Below, piece after piece: positions 36,238 through 45,618 of a DNA stretch of 64,000 bases (positions are counted from its first letter, which is position 1; every line of letters starts with the position of its first letter). The notes beneath the pieces are model-generated. The model made no database searches. It was not told the origin of the DNA and saw nothing but the letters and a program-made list of their open reading frames with translations. This stretch comes from Flavobacterium phragmitis (GTDB lineage Bacteria > Bacteroidota > Bacteroidia > Flavobacteriales > Flavobacteriaceae): assembly GCF_900112575.1 (NCBI RefSeq), contig NZ_FOMH01000004.1, positions 281,066 through 345,065 of the forward strand. Reading direction: 5' to 3'. The translations under genes were made by a program, and so were the position numbers.

Positions 36238-37126
36238 AAAAATTGTATTACTTCTCGTAATATTAGCTTTAGCAAGTTGCTCTTCTAGTAAGCCTGCCAT
36301 TGCAACGACTAAAAAAGCGGCTGTACACCAAACAAGAACAGCAGCGGCTAAAAAACCTGTTTATGCTAAACCAACAGCTAAATATCCTTCTACCAATAAT
36401 ACAACAGAGGTTATTCAATCTACTTCAAAAACTGTTGTAACAAGCGATTTGATTAATAATTATGTTTTGCAGTACAAAGATATTGCGGTTGGAAACATGA
36501 AAGCGTATGGAATTCCTGCCAGCATTATTTTAGCGCAGGGAATTTTGGAATCAGGTGCGGGAAGAGGAGACTTAGCGGTCGAAGCCAATAATCACTTTGG
36601 AATTAAATGTCATAAAGACTGGCTGGGCGAAAGTGTTCGTCACGATGATGATGCGGCTCAGGAATGTTTTAGAAAATATAATCAGGTTTCAGAATCGTAT
36701 AGAGATCATGCTTTGTTTTTGGTAGGTAAAAAGAGATATGAGTCTTTGTTTACTTATGAAAAAGACGATTACAAAGCTTGGGCAAAAGGACTTAGAGCCT
36801 GTGGTTATGCAACAGATCCAAATTATCCGGATAAATTAATTAGTTATATAGAGCGATACAATCTGCATCAGTACGATTGTCAGGTTACAGGGAAAACATA
36901 TGTTGCAATTAATAAAACGGCTCCAACAAGAAGCTCAACTTCAGTGGCCTATTCTGATCCAAAGATAAATATGAACACAAACGATCCAAATTTGTATGAA
37001 GTTCAGAAAGGGGATACGTTATATTCGATTTCAAAGAAGTTCAATTTGTTAGTCGATGATTTGAAGAAAAAGAACAATCTGACTGACAATGCAATTTCAA
37101 TCGGACAGAGACTTAGGGTTAAGTAG
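36230..37126 (+). CDS. Glucosaminidase (GH73) lipoprotein with LysM domain
   Basis: A 298-residue lipoprotein (lipobox LASC, Cys17) with a basic Ala/Lys/Pro linker, a mannosyl-glycoprotein endo-beta-N-acetylglucosaminidase (FlgJ-like) domain at about residues 70-215 and a LysM domain at about 254-298 (VQKGDTLYSISKKFNLLVDDL). The catalytic Glu is expected in AQGILESGAGRG. It should cut the N-acetylglucosamine side of peptidoglycan strands. It overlaps the preceding gene by 8 bases. Confidence 0.92.
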   Translation: MIKKIVLLLVILALASCSSSKPAIATTKKAAVHQTRTAAAKKPVYAKPTAKYPSTNNTTEVIQSTSKTVVTSDLINNYVLQYKDIAVGNMKAYGIPASIILAQGILESGAGRGDLAVEANNHFGIKCHKDWLGESVRHDDDAAQECFRKYNQVSESYRDHALFLVGKKRYESLFTYEKDDYKAWAKGLRACGYATDPNYPDKLISYIERYNLHQYDCQVTGKTYVAINKTAPTRSSTSVAYSDPKINMNTNDPNLYEVQKGDTLYSISKKFNLLVDDLKKKNNLTDNAISIGQRLRVK

Positions 37127-37201
37127 TCAGTGTTCAGTTTTTAGTGTTCAGTCTCAGTTTTCAAACAATCTAAAATCTAATATCAGAAATCTAATATTAT
37201 A

Positions 37202-38488
37202 ATGTTATATAAAAGAAGTAGTCAGCTTTTTGCTGCAGCAGAAAAAGTAATTCCAGGAGGAGTAAATTCACCAGTAAGAGCGTTTAAAGCCGTTGGCGGA
37301 ACTCCAATTTTTGTAAAAAGTGCTAAAGGCGCTTATTTATATGATGAAGATGGAAACAAATTAATAGATTACATCAACTCTTGGGGACCAATGGTTTTAG
37401 GTCATGCGTATCAGCCGGTTGTTGATGCCGTAATCGAAAAAGCAAAACTGGGAACTTCATTTGGAATGCCAACAGAATTGGAAACAGAAATTGCTGCCTT
37501 AGCCGTTTCTATGGTTCCGAATATCGATAAAATACGTTTTGTAAATTCAGGTACAGAAGCGTGTATGAGCGCCATTCGTTTGGCAAGAGGATTTACAAAA
37601 AGAGATAAAATCATCAAATTTGCAGGTTGCTACCACGGACATTCTGATTCATTTTTGATTCAGGCAGGAAGCGGGGCTGTAACTTTTGGCTCACCAAACA
37701 GCCCAGGAGTTACGCAGGGAACAGCAAAAGATACTTTATTGGCGAAATACAATGATCTAGAAAATGTAAAGACATTAGTTGAAGCGAATAAAGGAGAAAT
37801 CGCAGCTATTATTATCGAAGCAGTTGCTGGAAATATGGGATGTATTCCACCTGCAAAAGGTTTCTTAGAAGGTTTAAGAAAATTGTGTACAGCAAACGGA
37901 ATCTTATTGATTTTTGATGAGGTAATGACAGGTTTCCGTTTAGCACGCGGTGGAGTTCAGGAATTGTACGGAATTGATGCTGATATTGTAACCTTCGGTA
38001 AAGTTATCGGTGGCGGACTTCCGGTTGGAGCTTTTGCTGCTCGTGAGGAAATCATGAATCATTTAGCGCCTCTTGGACCAGTTTATCAGGCAGGAACATT
38101 ATCTGGAAATCCGTTGGCAATGGCGGCAGGATTGGCAATGTTGAAAGCTTTAGATAATGACAGAGCAATTTTTACTCGTTTAGAAGAAAAAACAGCTTAT
38201 TTAGAAGCAGGAATTGACAGAGTTTTAAAAGCGAACAATGTGGTGTTTACCATCAATAGAGTTGGTTCTATGATTTCAGTTCACTTTGATGCAGATCCGG
38301 TTACAGATTTTCAAACTGCTGCAAAAGGGGATAACGAAACCTTCAAAAAATTCTTCCACGGATTATTGCAGGAAGGTGTTTACATCGCACCATCGGCTTA
38401 TGAAACTTGGTTTATTACAGACGCTTTGACTTATGAAGATTTAGATTTTACCATTAATGCAATTGATAAAGTTTCTAAAACATTCTAA
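37202..38488 (+). CDS. hemL: Glutamate-1-semialdehyde 2,1-aminomutase
   Basis: A 428-residue class III aminotransferase-fold enzyme, full length. The start [28 protein letters not shown] is diagnostic; the aspartate is in [14 protein letters not shown] and the PLP lysine in [15 protein letters not shown]. It makes 5-aminolevulinate from glutamate-1-semialdehyde, the C5 route to haem. The other hem genes are not here. The 75 bases before it contain degenerate TCAGTGTTCAG and ATCTAAAATCTAATAT repeats. A terminator follows. Confidence 0.97.
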   Translation: MLYKRSSQLFAAAEKVIPGGVNSPVRAFKAVGGTPIFVKSAKGAYLYDEDGNKLIDYINSWGPMVLGHAYQPVVDAVIEKAKLGTSFGMPTELETEIAALAVSMVPNIDKIRFVNSGTEACMSAIRLARGFTKRDKIIKFAGCYHGHSDSFLIQAGSGAVTFGSPNSPGVTQGTAKDTLLAKYNDLENVKTLVEANKGEIAAIIIEAVAGNMGCIPPAKGFLEGLRKLCTANGILLIFDEVMTGFRLARGGVQELYGIDADIVTFGKVIGGGLPVGAFAAREEIMNHLAPLGPVYQAGTLSGNPLAMAAGLAMLKALDNDRAIFTRLEEKTAYLEAGIDRVLKANNVVFTINRVGSMISVHFDADPVTDFQTAAKGDNETFKKFFHGLLQEGVYIAPSAYETWFITDALTYEDLDFTINAIDKVSKTF

Positions 38489-38510
38489 GATCAACCAAAA
38501 ATAAATTACA

Positions 38511-38548
38511 AAAGGCTCGCTTTTTACTAAAAGTTGAGCCTTTTTTTA
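38511..38548 (+). terminator. Intrinsic terminator after hemL
   Basis: Stem AAAGGCTC / GAGCCTTT with a 15-base loop and a T7 run, 22 bases after the stop. Confidence 0.75.
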
Positions 38549-38594
38549 TGTCTAATTTTTTTAGTTAATAAAAAGTTAATACAAATGACATCTG

Positions 38595-38624
38595 TTGTAT
38601 GATTGTAAGTAAAATTTATTTTTG
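38595..38624 (+). promoter_or_regulatory. Full promoter (TTG-N19-TATTTTTG) for zinc metalloprotease
   Basis: TTG at 38595-38597 and TATTTTTG at 38617-38624 are separated by 19 bases, the consensus arrangement of the Bacteroidota housekeeping promoter. The transcript would start near 38630, before the ATG at 38656. This is the best complete promoter in the window. Confidence 0.6.
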
Positions 38625-38655
38625 TTTGTCAAATAACTAACTAAACCAACGTTAA

Positions 38656-41130
38656 ATGAAGAAATTTTTCATTTTATCTACGATAGCTGTTTTTACGCTA
38701 TGTCCTTCAAAACAATTTGCTCAAAGCAAAAAGAAAAAAGATCAAAAAGAAGTTCCTGTAGCGTCTCCAGAAAAGAAACCGGAATCTTCGATTAAAGATT
38801 ATAATAAAGTAATTACAAAAGATGCAATTTCGGACGAAGGACTTTTTACAGTTCATAAAGTTGATAAAAAATACTATTTCGAAATTCCGAATAAGTATTT
38901 AAACAAAGACATGCTTTTAGTAAGCCGACTGGCAAAATTGCCTTCTAATTTAGGCGGAGGATATGTAAATGCCGGTTCAGAAACCAATGAACAGTTAATT
39001 GTCTGGCAGCGTTTTCAGGACAAGATTTTAATCAAATCAAAATCATACAATTCGGTTGCGAATGATACTTTACCAATTAGCATTTCAGTAAAAGCCAATA
39101 ATTATGAGCCAACTTTATATGCTTTCGATATTGTTGCTTTTAGTAAAGATTCGGCAAATACCGTTATTGATGTCACTAAATTTTACAGTACAGATGTAAA
39201 GGCAATCAGCGGTATTTCTGCAGAAATGCGTGAAACTTACAAAGTAAGAGGTTTGGATGATTCTAGAACTTTTATTACTGCAATGAAAAGCTTTCCAATG
39301 AATATCGAAGTAATTCAGGATATGACTTATAATGCTTCAAAACCTTCAATGCTGGAAGAATCAGAATCAATCAGTATTCAAATGAATCAATCTATGATTT
39401 TATTGCCAGAGGTTCCAATGAAACCTAGATTGGCAGATCCAAGAGTAGGATGGTTTACAGTGAGTCAATATGATTACGGGAGCAATGAATTAAAATCAGA
39501 TTTAAAAACCTACATAACACGTTGGAGATTAGAACCCAAAGATCCGGAAGCTTATAACAGAGGAGAATTGGTAGAACCCATAAAACCAATTGTATATTAT
39601 CTGGATCCAGCTACGCCAGAAAAATTGAGGAAATACATTAAACAAGGAATTGAAGAATGGCAGAAACCTTTTGAAACGGCTGGATTTAAAAACGCAATCA
39701 TTGCAAAAGATGCACCAACTAAAGAAGAAGATCCAGATTTCAGCCCAGAAGATATCCGTTATTCTGTGATTCGTTATGTAGCAAGTACAACCCGAAATGC
39801 AGTTGGCCCAAGTGTTATTGATCCAAGAACGGGAGAAATTATAGAAAGCGACGTGATTTGGTATCACAATCATTTACGTTCTTATCGAAATAGATATTTA
39901 TTAGAAACCGGAGCAGCAAATCCTTCAGCGAGAACTTTGCAGACCAGCGATGAAGAAATGGGCGAAATGATGCGAATGGTTATTGCTCACGAAGTAGGGC
40001 ATGCTTTAGGATTTCCGCATAATATGGGAGCGAGCTGTGCTTATGATGTTGAAAGTTATAGAAATGGAGATTTTACACAGCAAAATGGAATTTCAGCAAG
40101 TATAATGGATTATGCTCGTTTCAACTATATTGCACAGCCGGGAGATAAAAACGTTCGTTTTATTCGTAAAATGGGAACTTATGACCATTATGCCTTAAAT
40201 TGGGGATACAGAGTTATTCCAACTGCAAAATCTCCTGAAGCAGAAATTCCAACTTTAGATAAGTGGATTTTGGAAAAGGCAGGAAACCCTATTTATAAAT
40301 TCGGGAAACAAAGCAGTGCTTTTGATCCAACTTCGCAGACAGAAGACATTGGAAACAATTCCATGAAAGCAAGTTCATATGGACTTAAAAATCTGGAATA
40401 TGTTGCTAGTCATCTTAGCGAATGGACAAGTACTGCAACGAACAATTATCAAGATTTAGATGAATTATATAAAGAATTACTGGATTGCTGGAGCCGTTAT
40501 GTTGGTCATGTGGTAACTAATGTGGGCGGAATTTATGAAAACACCAAAAAACCAAATCAGGCAGGAAGTGTATATGAAGTAGTTCCAAAAGCAAAACAAA
40601 TCGAGGCAATGAACTGGCTTCAGAAAAATGCTTTTGAATCGCCAACATGGATTGTTAATGTAAAAACTTTACAAAACACTGAATTTGCAGGATACACTGA
40701 GAAATTTAGAAACCTTCAAGTGCGACAACTGAATAATTTAATGACTTTAGGAAGAATTGGAAGATTAATGGATAACGAAATTTTAAGCGGAGATAATTAC
40801 AAAGCTTTAGATTTCTTCAAAGATCTTCGCAAAGGAATTTGGAAAGAATCTGCAGTTGCAGGAAATGTAACGGTTTATCGAAGAAATTTACAGCGTGCTT
40901 ACATTGACAGAATGGGCTATTTGATGACAGAAGAAATTAAACCAAATGACAAATCATTTGTTTACTACAACACCGGACAATCTGACTTAAGAGCTTTGGT
41001 TCGCGGCGAATTAACAACATTAAGAAAATTGCTTGTTACAGCAAAAGCAATGGGGATTAATACGGAAACAAAATACCATTATGAAGATTGTATCAAAAGA
41101 ATAGATTTGATATTGAACCCTATAAAGTAA
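38656..41130 (+). CDS. Secreted zinc-dependent metalloprotease (DUF5117/DUF5118 type)
   Basis: An 824-residue protein with a signal peptide (cleavage near KQFAQS, residue 22), a Lys-rich linker, DUF5118 and DUF5117 regions (about residues 50-310) and a metzincin-like catalytic domain with HEVGHALGFPHN: ligands H445, H449 and H455, catalytic E446. A downstream Met in SIMDYARFNYIAQ is the Met-turn. Family members are exported peptidases of unknown substrate in Bacteroidota. It is a single gene with its own promoter and terminator. Confidence 0.92.
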   Translation: MKKFFILSTIAVFTLCPSKQFAQSKKKKDQKEVPVASPEKKPESSIKDYNKVITKDAISDEGLFTVHKVDKKYYFEIPNKYLNKDMLLVSRLAKLPSNLGGGYVNAGSETNEQLIVWQRFQDKILIKSKSYNSVANDTLPISISVKANNYEPTLYAFDIVAFSKDSANTVIDVTKFYSTDVKAISGISAEMRETYKVRGLDDSRTFITAMKSFPMNIEVIQDMTYNASKPSMLEESESISIQMNQSMILLPEVPMKPRLADPRVGWFTVSQYDYGSNELKSDLKTYITRWRLEPKDPEAYNRGELVEPIKPIVYYLDPATPEKLRKYIKQGIEEWQKPFETAGFKNAIIAKDAPTKEEDPDFSPEDIRYSVIRYVASTTRNAVGPSVIDPRTGEIIESDVIWYHNHLRSYRNRYLLETGAANPSARTLQTSDEEMGEMMRMVIAHEVGHALGFPHNMGASCAYDVESYRNGDFTQQNGISASIMDYARFNYIAQPGDKNVRFIRKMGTYDHYALNWGYRVIPTAKSPEAEIPTLDKWILEKAGNPIYKFGKQSSAFDPTSQTEDIGNNSMKASSYGLKNLEYVASHLSEWTSTATNNYQDLDELYKELLDCWSRYVGHVVTNVGGIYENTKKPNQAGSVYEVVPKAKQIEAMNWLQKNAFESPTWIVNVKTLQNTEFAGYTEKFRNLQVRQLNNLMTLGRIGRLMDNEILSGDNYKALDFFKDLRKGIWKESAVAGNVTVYRRNLQRAYIDRMGYLMTEEIKPNDKSFVYYNTGQSDLRALVRGELTTLRKLLVTAKAMGINTETKYHYEDCIKRIDLILNPIK

Positions 41131-41137
41131 GAAAAAC

Positions 41138-41174
41138 AAAAGGGGCTGTCTCACTTTTGAGACAGCCCCTTTTG
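41138..41174. terminator. Bidirectional terminator between metalloprotease and helical protein genes
   Basis: A perfect 15-base stem AAAGGGGCTGTCTCA / TGAGACAGCCCCTTT with a 4-base loop, flanked by A and T runs, midway between convergent stop codons at 41130 and 41187. Confidence 0.9.
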
Positions 41175-41186
41175 TTATAAATCAAA

Positions 41187-41627
41187 TTAGATTTTATCTT
41201 CTCTGCGTTCTTTCATTTTATCCTTCATTTTGTCTTTTCTTTCTTCCTGCAGAGATTTCCATTTGGTGTATTGATCTGCTTTTAAGATTGATTTCATTTT
41301 GGCATCATTTGCGGCGACTTCATCTTCCATTTGTTTTTTGAAAGCAGCTTTTTCTGCAGCAGTTGGTTTGGTATTACTATCTTTTTTCTCTTTTCTCGCT
41401 TCTCTAAATTTTTCGGCTTTAGCACTTCTGTCTGCTAAAAGTTGTTTTACTTGTGCCTGTTGACTAGCATCTAAATTTAATTCGGAAGTTAATTTTTGAA
41501 GCTGTTTCTCATTTCGTTCTTCAGGAGTCATTCTTTCTCTTCCTTCGCGTGATGGTTTTTGGTCCATGTCTTGTGCAAAACTTGCTATTCCAACAAATAA
41601 CATAGCTGCGATAAATAGTTTTTTCAT
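41187..41627 (-). CDS. Small periplasmic helical protein (Spy/CpxP-like)
   Basis: A 146-residue protein starting MKKLFIAAMLFVGIASFAQ, a clean signal peptide; an extra Met-Lys two codons upstream is possible. The mature part is almost all charged helix, with two segments (LQKLTSELNLDASQQAQVKQLLADRS and MKSILKADQYTKWKSLQEER) in the pattern seen in Spy/CpxP-like periplasmic proteins. A chaperone or stress role is inference. It has no clear operon partner. Confidence 0.8.
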   Translation of the reverse strand: MKKLFIAAMLFVGIASFAQDMDQKPSREGRERMTPEERNEKQLQKLTSELNLDASQQAQVKQLLADRSAKAEKFREARKEKKDSNTKPTAAEKAAFKKQMEDEVAANDAKMKSILKADQYTKWKSLQEERKDKMKDKMKERREDKI

Positions 41628-41815
41628 TTTCAAGTTTTTTTAATTGTTTATACCAATTAGACTTTTTGAAATTCTTTAGGTTTAATCTGGTTATCAGATT
41701 TATAGTTTATTTAACAAAACTTGCAGAAACAGTATTAGATGCTTAATTCTTACAGAATTTAATTTTTATTGCTTATTTTTAATGAATTAACCAAGAATAA
41801 ACCAATAACAAGAAT

Positions 41816-42841
41816 ATGGATCTGAATACCACATCAAACAAAAATAAAATTGCTTTTTTCTCAACACAGCCTTACGATAAAGCATTCTTTAATCAATACA
41901 ATGCAGATTTTGGTTTTCAATTGGATTTTTTCGAAACGCAATTAAATTCACAAACTGTTGCTTTGATTGAGGAATGTGAAATTGTCTGCGTATTTGTAAA
42001 TGACATAGTAAATGAAACAGTCATTAAGCAATTAGCAGAAAAGAACGTAAAAATCATTGCCTTGCGTTGTGCCGGATTTAATAATGTTGATCTAGAAGTC
42101 GCAAAAAAGCATAATATAAAAGTCTGTCGTGTTCCAGCTTATTCTCCACAGGCAGTTGCAGAACATGCTATTGCTATGATTTTGACATTAAACAGAAAAA
42201 CACACAAAGCCTACAATAGAGTTCGTGAACAGAATTTTTCTTTAAACGGATTGTTAGGTTTTGATTTATTTGGGAAAACAATTGGAATTATTGGAACAGG
42301 AAATATTGGAAAAGCTTTCGCTAAAATTGCTTTAGGATTTGGCTGTAAAGTTTTTGCTTATGATATTGTAGAAAATGAAGAAATGATAAAAGACGGTGTT
42401 TCTTTTGTTGGTTTAGAAGAGATTTTCAAGTCAAGTGATATTATTTCGCTCCATTGTCCACTCAATGATCAGACAAAACATGTCATTAATAAAACCTCTA
42501 TTTCTTTTATGAAAGACAGCGTAATGATCATCAATACAAGCCGTGGCGGATTAATTGAAACTTCATCAGTCATTGAAGGTTTGAAAGAAGGAAAAATTGG
42601 TTATCTGGGAATAGATGTTTACGAACAAGAAGAGAAACTTTTCTTTAGAGATTTATCGGCAGATATTATTCAGGACGATGCAATTCAGCGTTTGATGAGT
42701 TTTCCAAATGTTTTGGTAACCGCGCATCAAGCATTTTTTACCAATGAGGCTTTGACGCAGATTGCTTTGGTGACTTTTAATAATATAAAGTCATTGTTGG
42801 AAAAAAATGATATTGAAAATAAAGCAGCGTTGTTGGTCTAA
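41816..42841 (+). CDS. D-lactate dehydrogenase-like 2-hydroxyacid dehydrogenase
   Basis: A 341-residue NAD-dependent dehydrogenase with GTGNIGKAFA in the nucleotide fold, R in INTSRGGL, E in DVYEQEEKLFF and H in VTAHQAFFTNEA. The DVYEQEE...LFFRDLS insertion and the AHQAFFT motif are those of fermentative LdhA-type D-lactate dehydrogenases, a different subgroup from the paralogue at 33709. It would interconvert pyruvate and D-lactate. Single gene; an R1 hairpin follows. Confidence 0.92.
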   Translation: MDLNTTSNKNKIAFFSTQPYDKAFFNQYNADFGFQLDFFETQLNSQTVALIEECEIVCVFVNDIVNETVIKQLAEKNVKIIALRCAGFNNVDLEVAKKHNIKVCRVPAYSPQAVAEHAIAMILTLNRKTHKAYNRVREQNFSLNGLLGFDLFGKTIGIIGTGNIGKAFAKIALGFGCKVFAYDIVENEEMIKDGVSFVGLEEIFKSSDIISLHCPLNDQTKHVINKTSISFMKDSVMIINTSRGGLIETSSVIEGLKEGKIGYLGIDVYEQEEKLFFRDLSADIIQDDAIQRLMSFPNVLVTAHQAFFTNEALTQIALVTFNNIKSLLEKNDIENKAALLV

Positions 42842-42856
42842 ATCGAATTAGATTGG

Positions 42857-42890
42857 TAAACCTAACAGGTTTTTAAATCCTGTCGGGTTT
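42857..42890. repeat. Repeat R1 hairpin (imperfect) after the LdhA-like gene
   Basis: AAACCTAACAGGTTTTTAAA with the matching right arm ATCCTGTCGGGTTT, 16 bases after the stop. It is the most diverged R1 copy here and has no long T run. Confidence 0.6.
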
Positions 42891-42957
42891 AGCTTGTAGA
42901 ATATTTTTCGTAATTTAATTACTTGTAAAGAAAGATCTAGATTTAAAATATCAAATT

Positions 42958-43551
42958 ATGAAAAATAAAATTCTAATTCTAGTCGGAATCGTGGCATTTT
43001 ATTCCTGTCAAAATAAAGACAATTCAAAAAATATTGTAAAAACGGTTGTTCAAGATACATTGTCTAAAACACTCGGAGGAACGGCAAATTTGAGTGAAGC
43101 TACTCCAAGAGAAGACAAGGCAATAGAATTAATACGCAAGCAATTGTTGGTTTTAATAAAGAATGATATTCCTGCATTGACAAAAGAGGATCGATATTTT
43201 TATTATGATGCTTTTGACTTAAATAATGATAAGAAAAATGAATATTTTATTGGCTTCTCAAATTCTTATTTCTGCGGAAGCGGAGGCTGTTCAGGTTATA
43301 TTTTAAATAATGATGGAAGTGTAATAAATCGTTTCACCGTAACTGATTTTCCAATTTATGTTACAACCTCATCGACAGAAAAATTTTATGACCTTATGTT
43401 TGAAAGCGGAGGAAAATTTCATCTTCTAAAAATGAAAAACGGAAAATATCCTTCCAATCCATCTGTTCAAGAAATCATAAGTGATATTCCAAAAGAGAGT
43501 ACAAAAGTTTTGGATATTCAAGGAGAGAAATTGGAGAAGTATTCGTTTTAA
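42958..43551 (+). CDS. Lipoprotein of unknown function
   Basis: A 197-residue lipoprotein (MKNKILILVGIVAFYSC, Cys17). It contains DLNNDKKNEYFIGF near residue 85, an EF-loop-like acidic stretch, then a Cys/Gly segment FCGSGGCSGYIL. It has no recognised family. It stands alone between two R1 hairpins. Confidence 0.78.
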   Translation: MKNKILILVGIVAFYSCQNKDNSKNIVKTVVQDTLSKTLGGTANLSEATPREDKAIELIRKQLLVLIKNDIPALTKEDRYFYYDAFDLNNDKKNEYFIGFSNSYFCGSGGCSGYILNNDGSVINRFTVTDFPIYVTTSSTEKFYDLMFESGGKFHLLKMKNGKYPSNPSVQEIISDIPKESTKVLDIQGEKLEKYSF

Positions 43552-43561
43552 AATTAAAAAA

Positions 43562-43594
43562 TAAACCCGACAGTTTTTAAAACCTGTCGGGTTT
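43562..43594. repeat. Repeat R1 hairpin between convergent lipoprotein and lysS genes
   Basis: Left arm AAACCCGACAG, right arm AACCTGTCGGGTTT, lying in the gap between two convergent genes, 10 bases after the lipoprotein stop. Likely terminator for the lipoprotein. Confidence 0.65.
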
Positions 43595-43642
43595 GAAATA
43601 TTATAAAATCCAACTTGGAATTTGGAATTTCAATTTTGGAAA

Positions 43643-45346
43643 TTAACCAACTAGTTCAACAAACTTAAACTCACCATCCACAACAACTTTAGTTAGACCG
43701 TGTTTAGATAAGTTTTTCATAGAAGCATCCCATTTTTTACCGCTTAAATTAGCAGAAACTTTAAGCTGAGATAAATCCATTTTATTTTCGTTTCCTTTCA
43801 ATAAAGTAATGATTACTTTTTCTTCTTCTGTCAATTCGATCTGAGCTTGTTTTTTCTCAGGACGCATTTGAGGGAATAATAGAACTTCTTGAATCGAAGC
43901 ATTGTTTGTTAAATACATAATCAAACGATCCATTCCAATTCCCATTCCAGAAGTAGGAGGCATACCATACTCAAGAGCTCTTAAGAAATCTTCATCGATA
44001 ATTCCGTTTGCTTCATCATCACCTTTTTCAGAAAGACGCATTTGATCTTCAAAACGCTCTCTTTGGTCAATTGGGTCATTTAATTCAGAATATGCATTGG
44101 CGATTTCTTTACCACAAACCATTAATTCAAAACGTTCCGTCAAATCTGGATTATTACGGTGCTCTTTACAAAGCGGAGACATTTCTTTAGGATAATCAGT
44201 AATAAAAGTTGGCTGAATATAATTTCCTTCACATTTTGCACCGAAAATCTCATCAATCAATTTTCCTTTACCCATTGTTTCGTCAACCTCGATTCCCATT
44301 CCACGTGCTGCTTCAAACAATTCTTGTTCTGTTTTTCCAGAAATATCAAAACCAGTAAAATGTTTGATAGAATCTGTCATGGTAACGCGTGCATAAGGTG
44401 CTTTAAAGTTGATTTTATGCTCACCAAAAGTTACTTCGCTTGTGCCATTTACAGCAATTGCACAATGCTCCAATAAACCTTCGGCAAAATCCATCATCCA
44501 GTTGTAGTCTTTGTAGGCTACATATATTTCCATTGCAGTAAATTCAGGATTATGCGTTCTGTCCATTCCTTCATTACGGAAGTTTCTAGAGAACTCATAA
44601 ACACCTTCAAATCCACCAACAATTAATCTTTTTAAGTATAACTCATTTGCAATACGCATATAAAGCGGAATGTCAAGCGAGTTATGGTGCGTAATAAATG
44701 GTCTTGCCGAAGCACCACCAGGAATGGATTGTAAAACCGGAGTGTCTACTTCAAGATAACCTGCATTGTTAAAATACTCTCTCATTGCAGTGAACAATTT
44801 AGTTCTCTTTAAGAAAGTTTCTTTAACCTGCGGATTTACCGTTAAATCTACATAACGCATTCTGTAACGCAATTCGGCGTCATTAAAAGCATCGTGTACA
44901 TTTCCGTCTTCATCAACTTTTGGTAACGGAAGCGGACGTAATGTTTTACTCAAGAAAGTAAAACCATTAACACGAATACATTTTGCACCAACCTGAGTTG
45001 TAAACAATTCACCTTCAATACCAATAAAGTCACCTAAATCAGTTAGTTTTTTGAACACTTGGTTGTATAAGGTTTTATCGTCACCTTCGCACAAAACATC
45101 ACGATTCACGTACAATTGAATACGTCCTTCGCTGTCTTGTAATTCAGCAAAACAAGCTTTACCTTGATCACGAACACTCATCAAACGTCCCGCAACAATA
45201 ACCTTCTTACCTTCCTCAAAAGTTTCCTTTATCTGCTTCGAAGTATGATTTACAGGAAAAAGATTAGCTGGATAAGGATTGATTCCCAGATTGCGTAAAT
45301 TTTGAAGTTTTTCTCTTCTGATGATTTCTTGTTCTGATAATGCCAT
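43643..45346 (-). CDS. lysS: Lysine--tRNA ligase (class II)
   Basis: A 567-residue class II lysyl-tRNA synthetase. The OB-fold anticodon domain is at about residues 50-150; the catalytic domain has motif 2 FRNEGMDRTHNPEFTAMEIY and motif 3 PPTSGMGIGMDRLIM. Compared with the roughly 500-residue bacterial norm it carries about 65 extra C-terminal residues (LTEEEKVIITLLKGNENKMD...), which look like a small winged-helix-type domain. The promoter element lies 24 bases upstream of the start codon. Confidence 0.97.
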   Translation of the reverse strand: MALSEQEIIRREKLQNLRNLGINPYPANLFPVNHTSKQIKETFEEGKKVIVAGRLMSVRDQGKACFAELQDSEGRIQLYVNRDVLCEGDDKTLYNQVFKKLTDLGDFIGIEGELFTTQVGAKCIRVNGFTFLSKTLRPLPLPKVDEDGNVHDAFNDAELRYRMRYVDLTVNPQVKETFLKRTKLFTAMREYFNNAGYLEVDTPVLQSIPGGASARPFITHHNSLDIPLYMRIANELYLKRLIVGGFEGVYEFSRNFRNEGMDRTHNPEFTAMEIYVAYKDYNWMMDFAEGLLEHCAIAVNGTSEVTFGEHKINFKAPYARVTMTDSIKHFTGFDISGKTEQELFEAARGMGIEVDETMGKGKLIDEIFGAKCEGNYIQPTFITDYPKEMSPLCKEHRNNPDLTERFELMVCGKEIANAYSELNDPIDQRERFEDQMRLSEKGDDEANGIIDEDFLRALEYGMPPTSGMGIGMDRLIMYLTNNASIQEVLLFPQMRPEKKQAQIELTEEEKVIITLLKGNENKMDLSQLKVSANLSGKKWDASMKNLSKHGLTKVVVDGEFKFVELVG

Positions 45347-45369
45347 TTTGTGCTATTTTTTTAAGTGTG

Positions 45370-45377
45370 CAAAGATA
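45370..45377 (-). promoter_or_regulatory. -7 promoter element (TATCTTTG) for lysS
   Basis: Minus-strand TATCTTTG matches TAnnTTTG, 24 bases before the lysS start codon. Confidence 0.5.
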
Positions 45378-45454
45378 AAGAAAAGAATGCAGATTTTAGA
45401 ATGCAGATTTTAGATTTTTTGAAGCAGCAATTTGTTGGGTTTCAATCCCCTTTA

Positions 45455-45521
45455 GTCCCGCTATCCGTTGCAATCTTTTATGCCGAACACCGGCATAAAA
45501 GGATTTCCACTTCTATCGGGG
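45455..45521. repeat. Intergenic hairpin element with CCCG...CGGGG ends
   Basis: A 67-base element with an inner near-perfect stem (AATCTTTTATGCCG, 45472-45485, against CGGCATAAAAGGATT, 45491-45505) and outer matching ends (TCCCGCTATCC / TTCTATCGGGG). No gene is inside. The ends echo the palindrome at 25998. Confidence 0.65.
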
Positions 45522-45618
45522 CTGGATAAGAAACTTTTGTTTTTAAAAGAATCCTTTATTGTAAGAAAAATATATAAAAAACGGACTATCTTAGCATCTT
45601 TTAAGATAAAAACCATTT

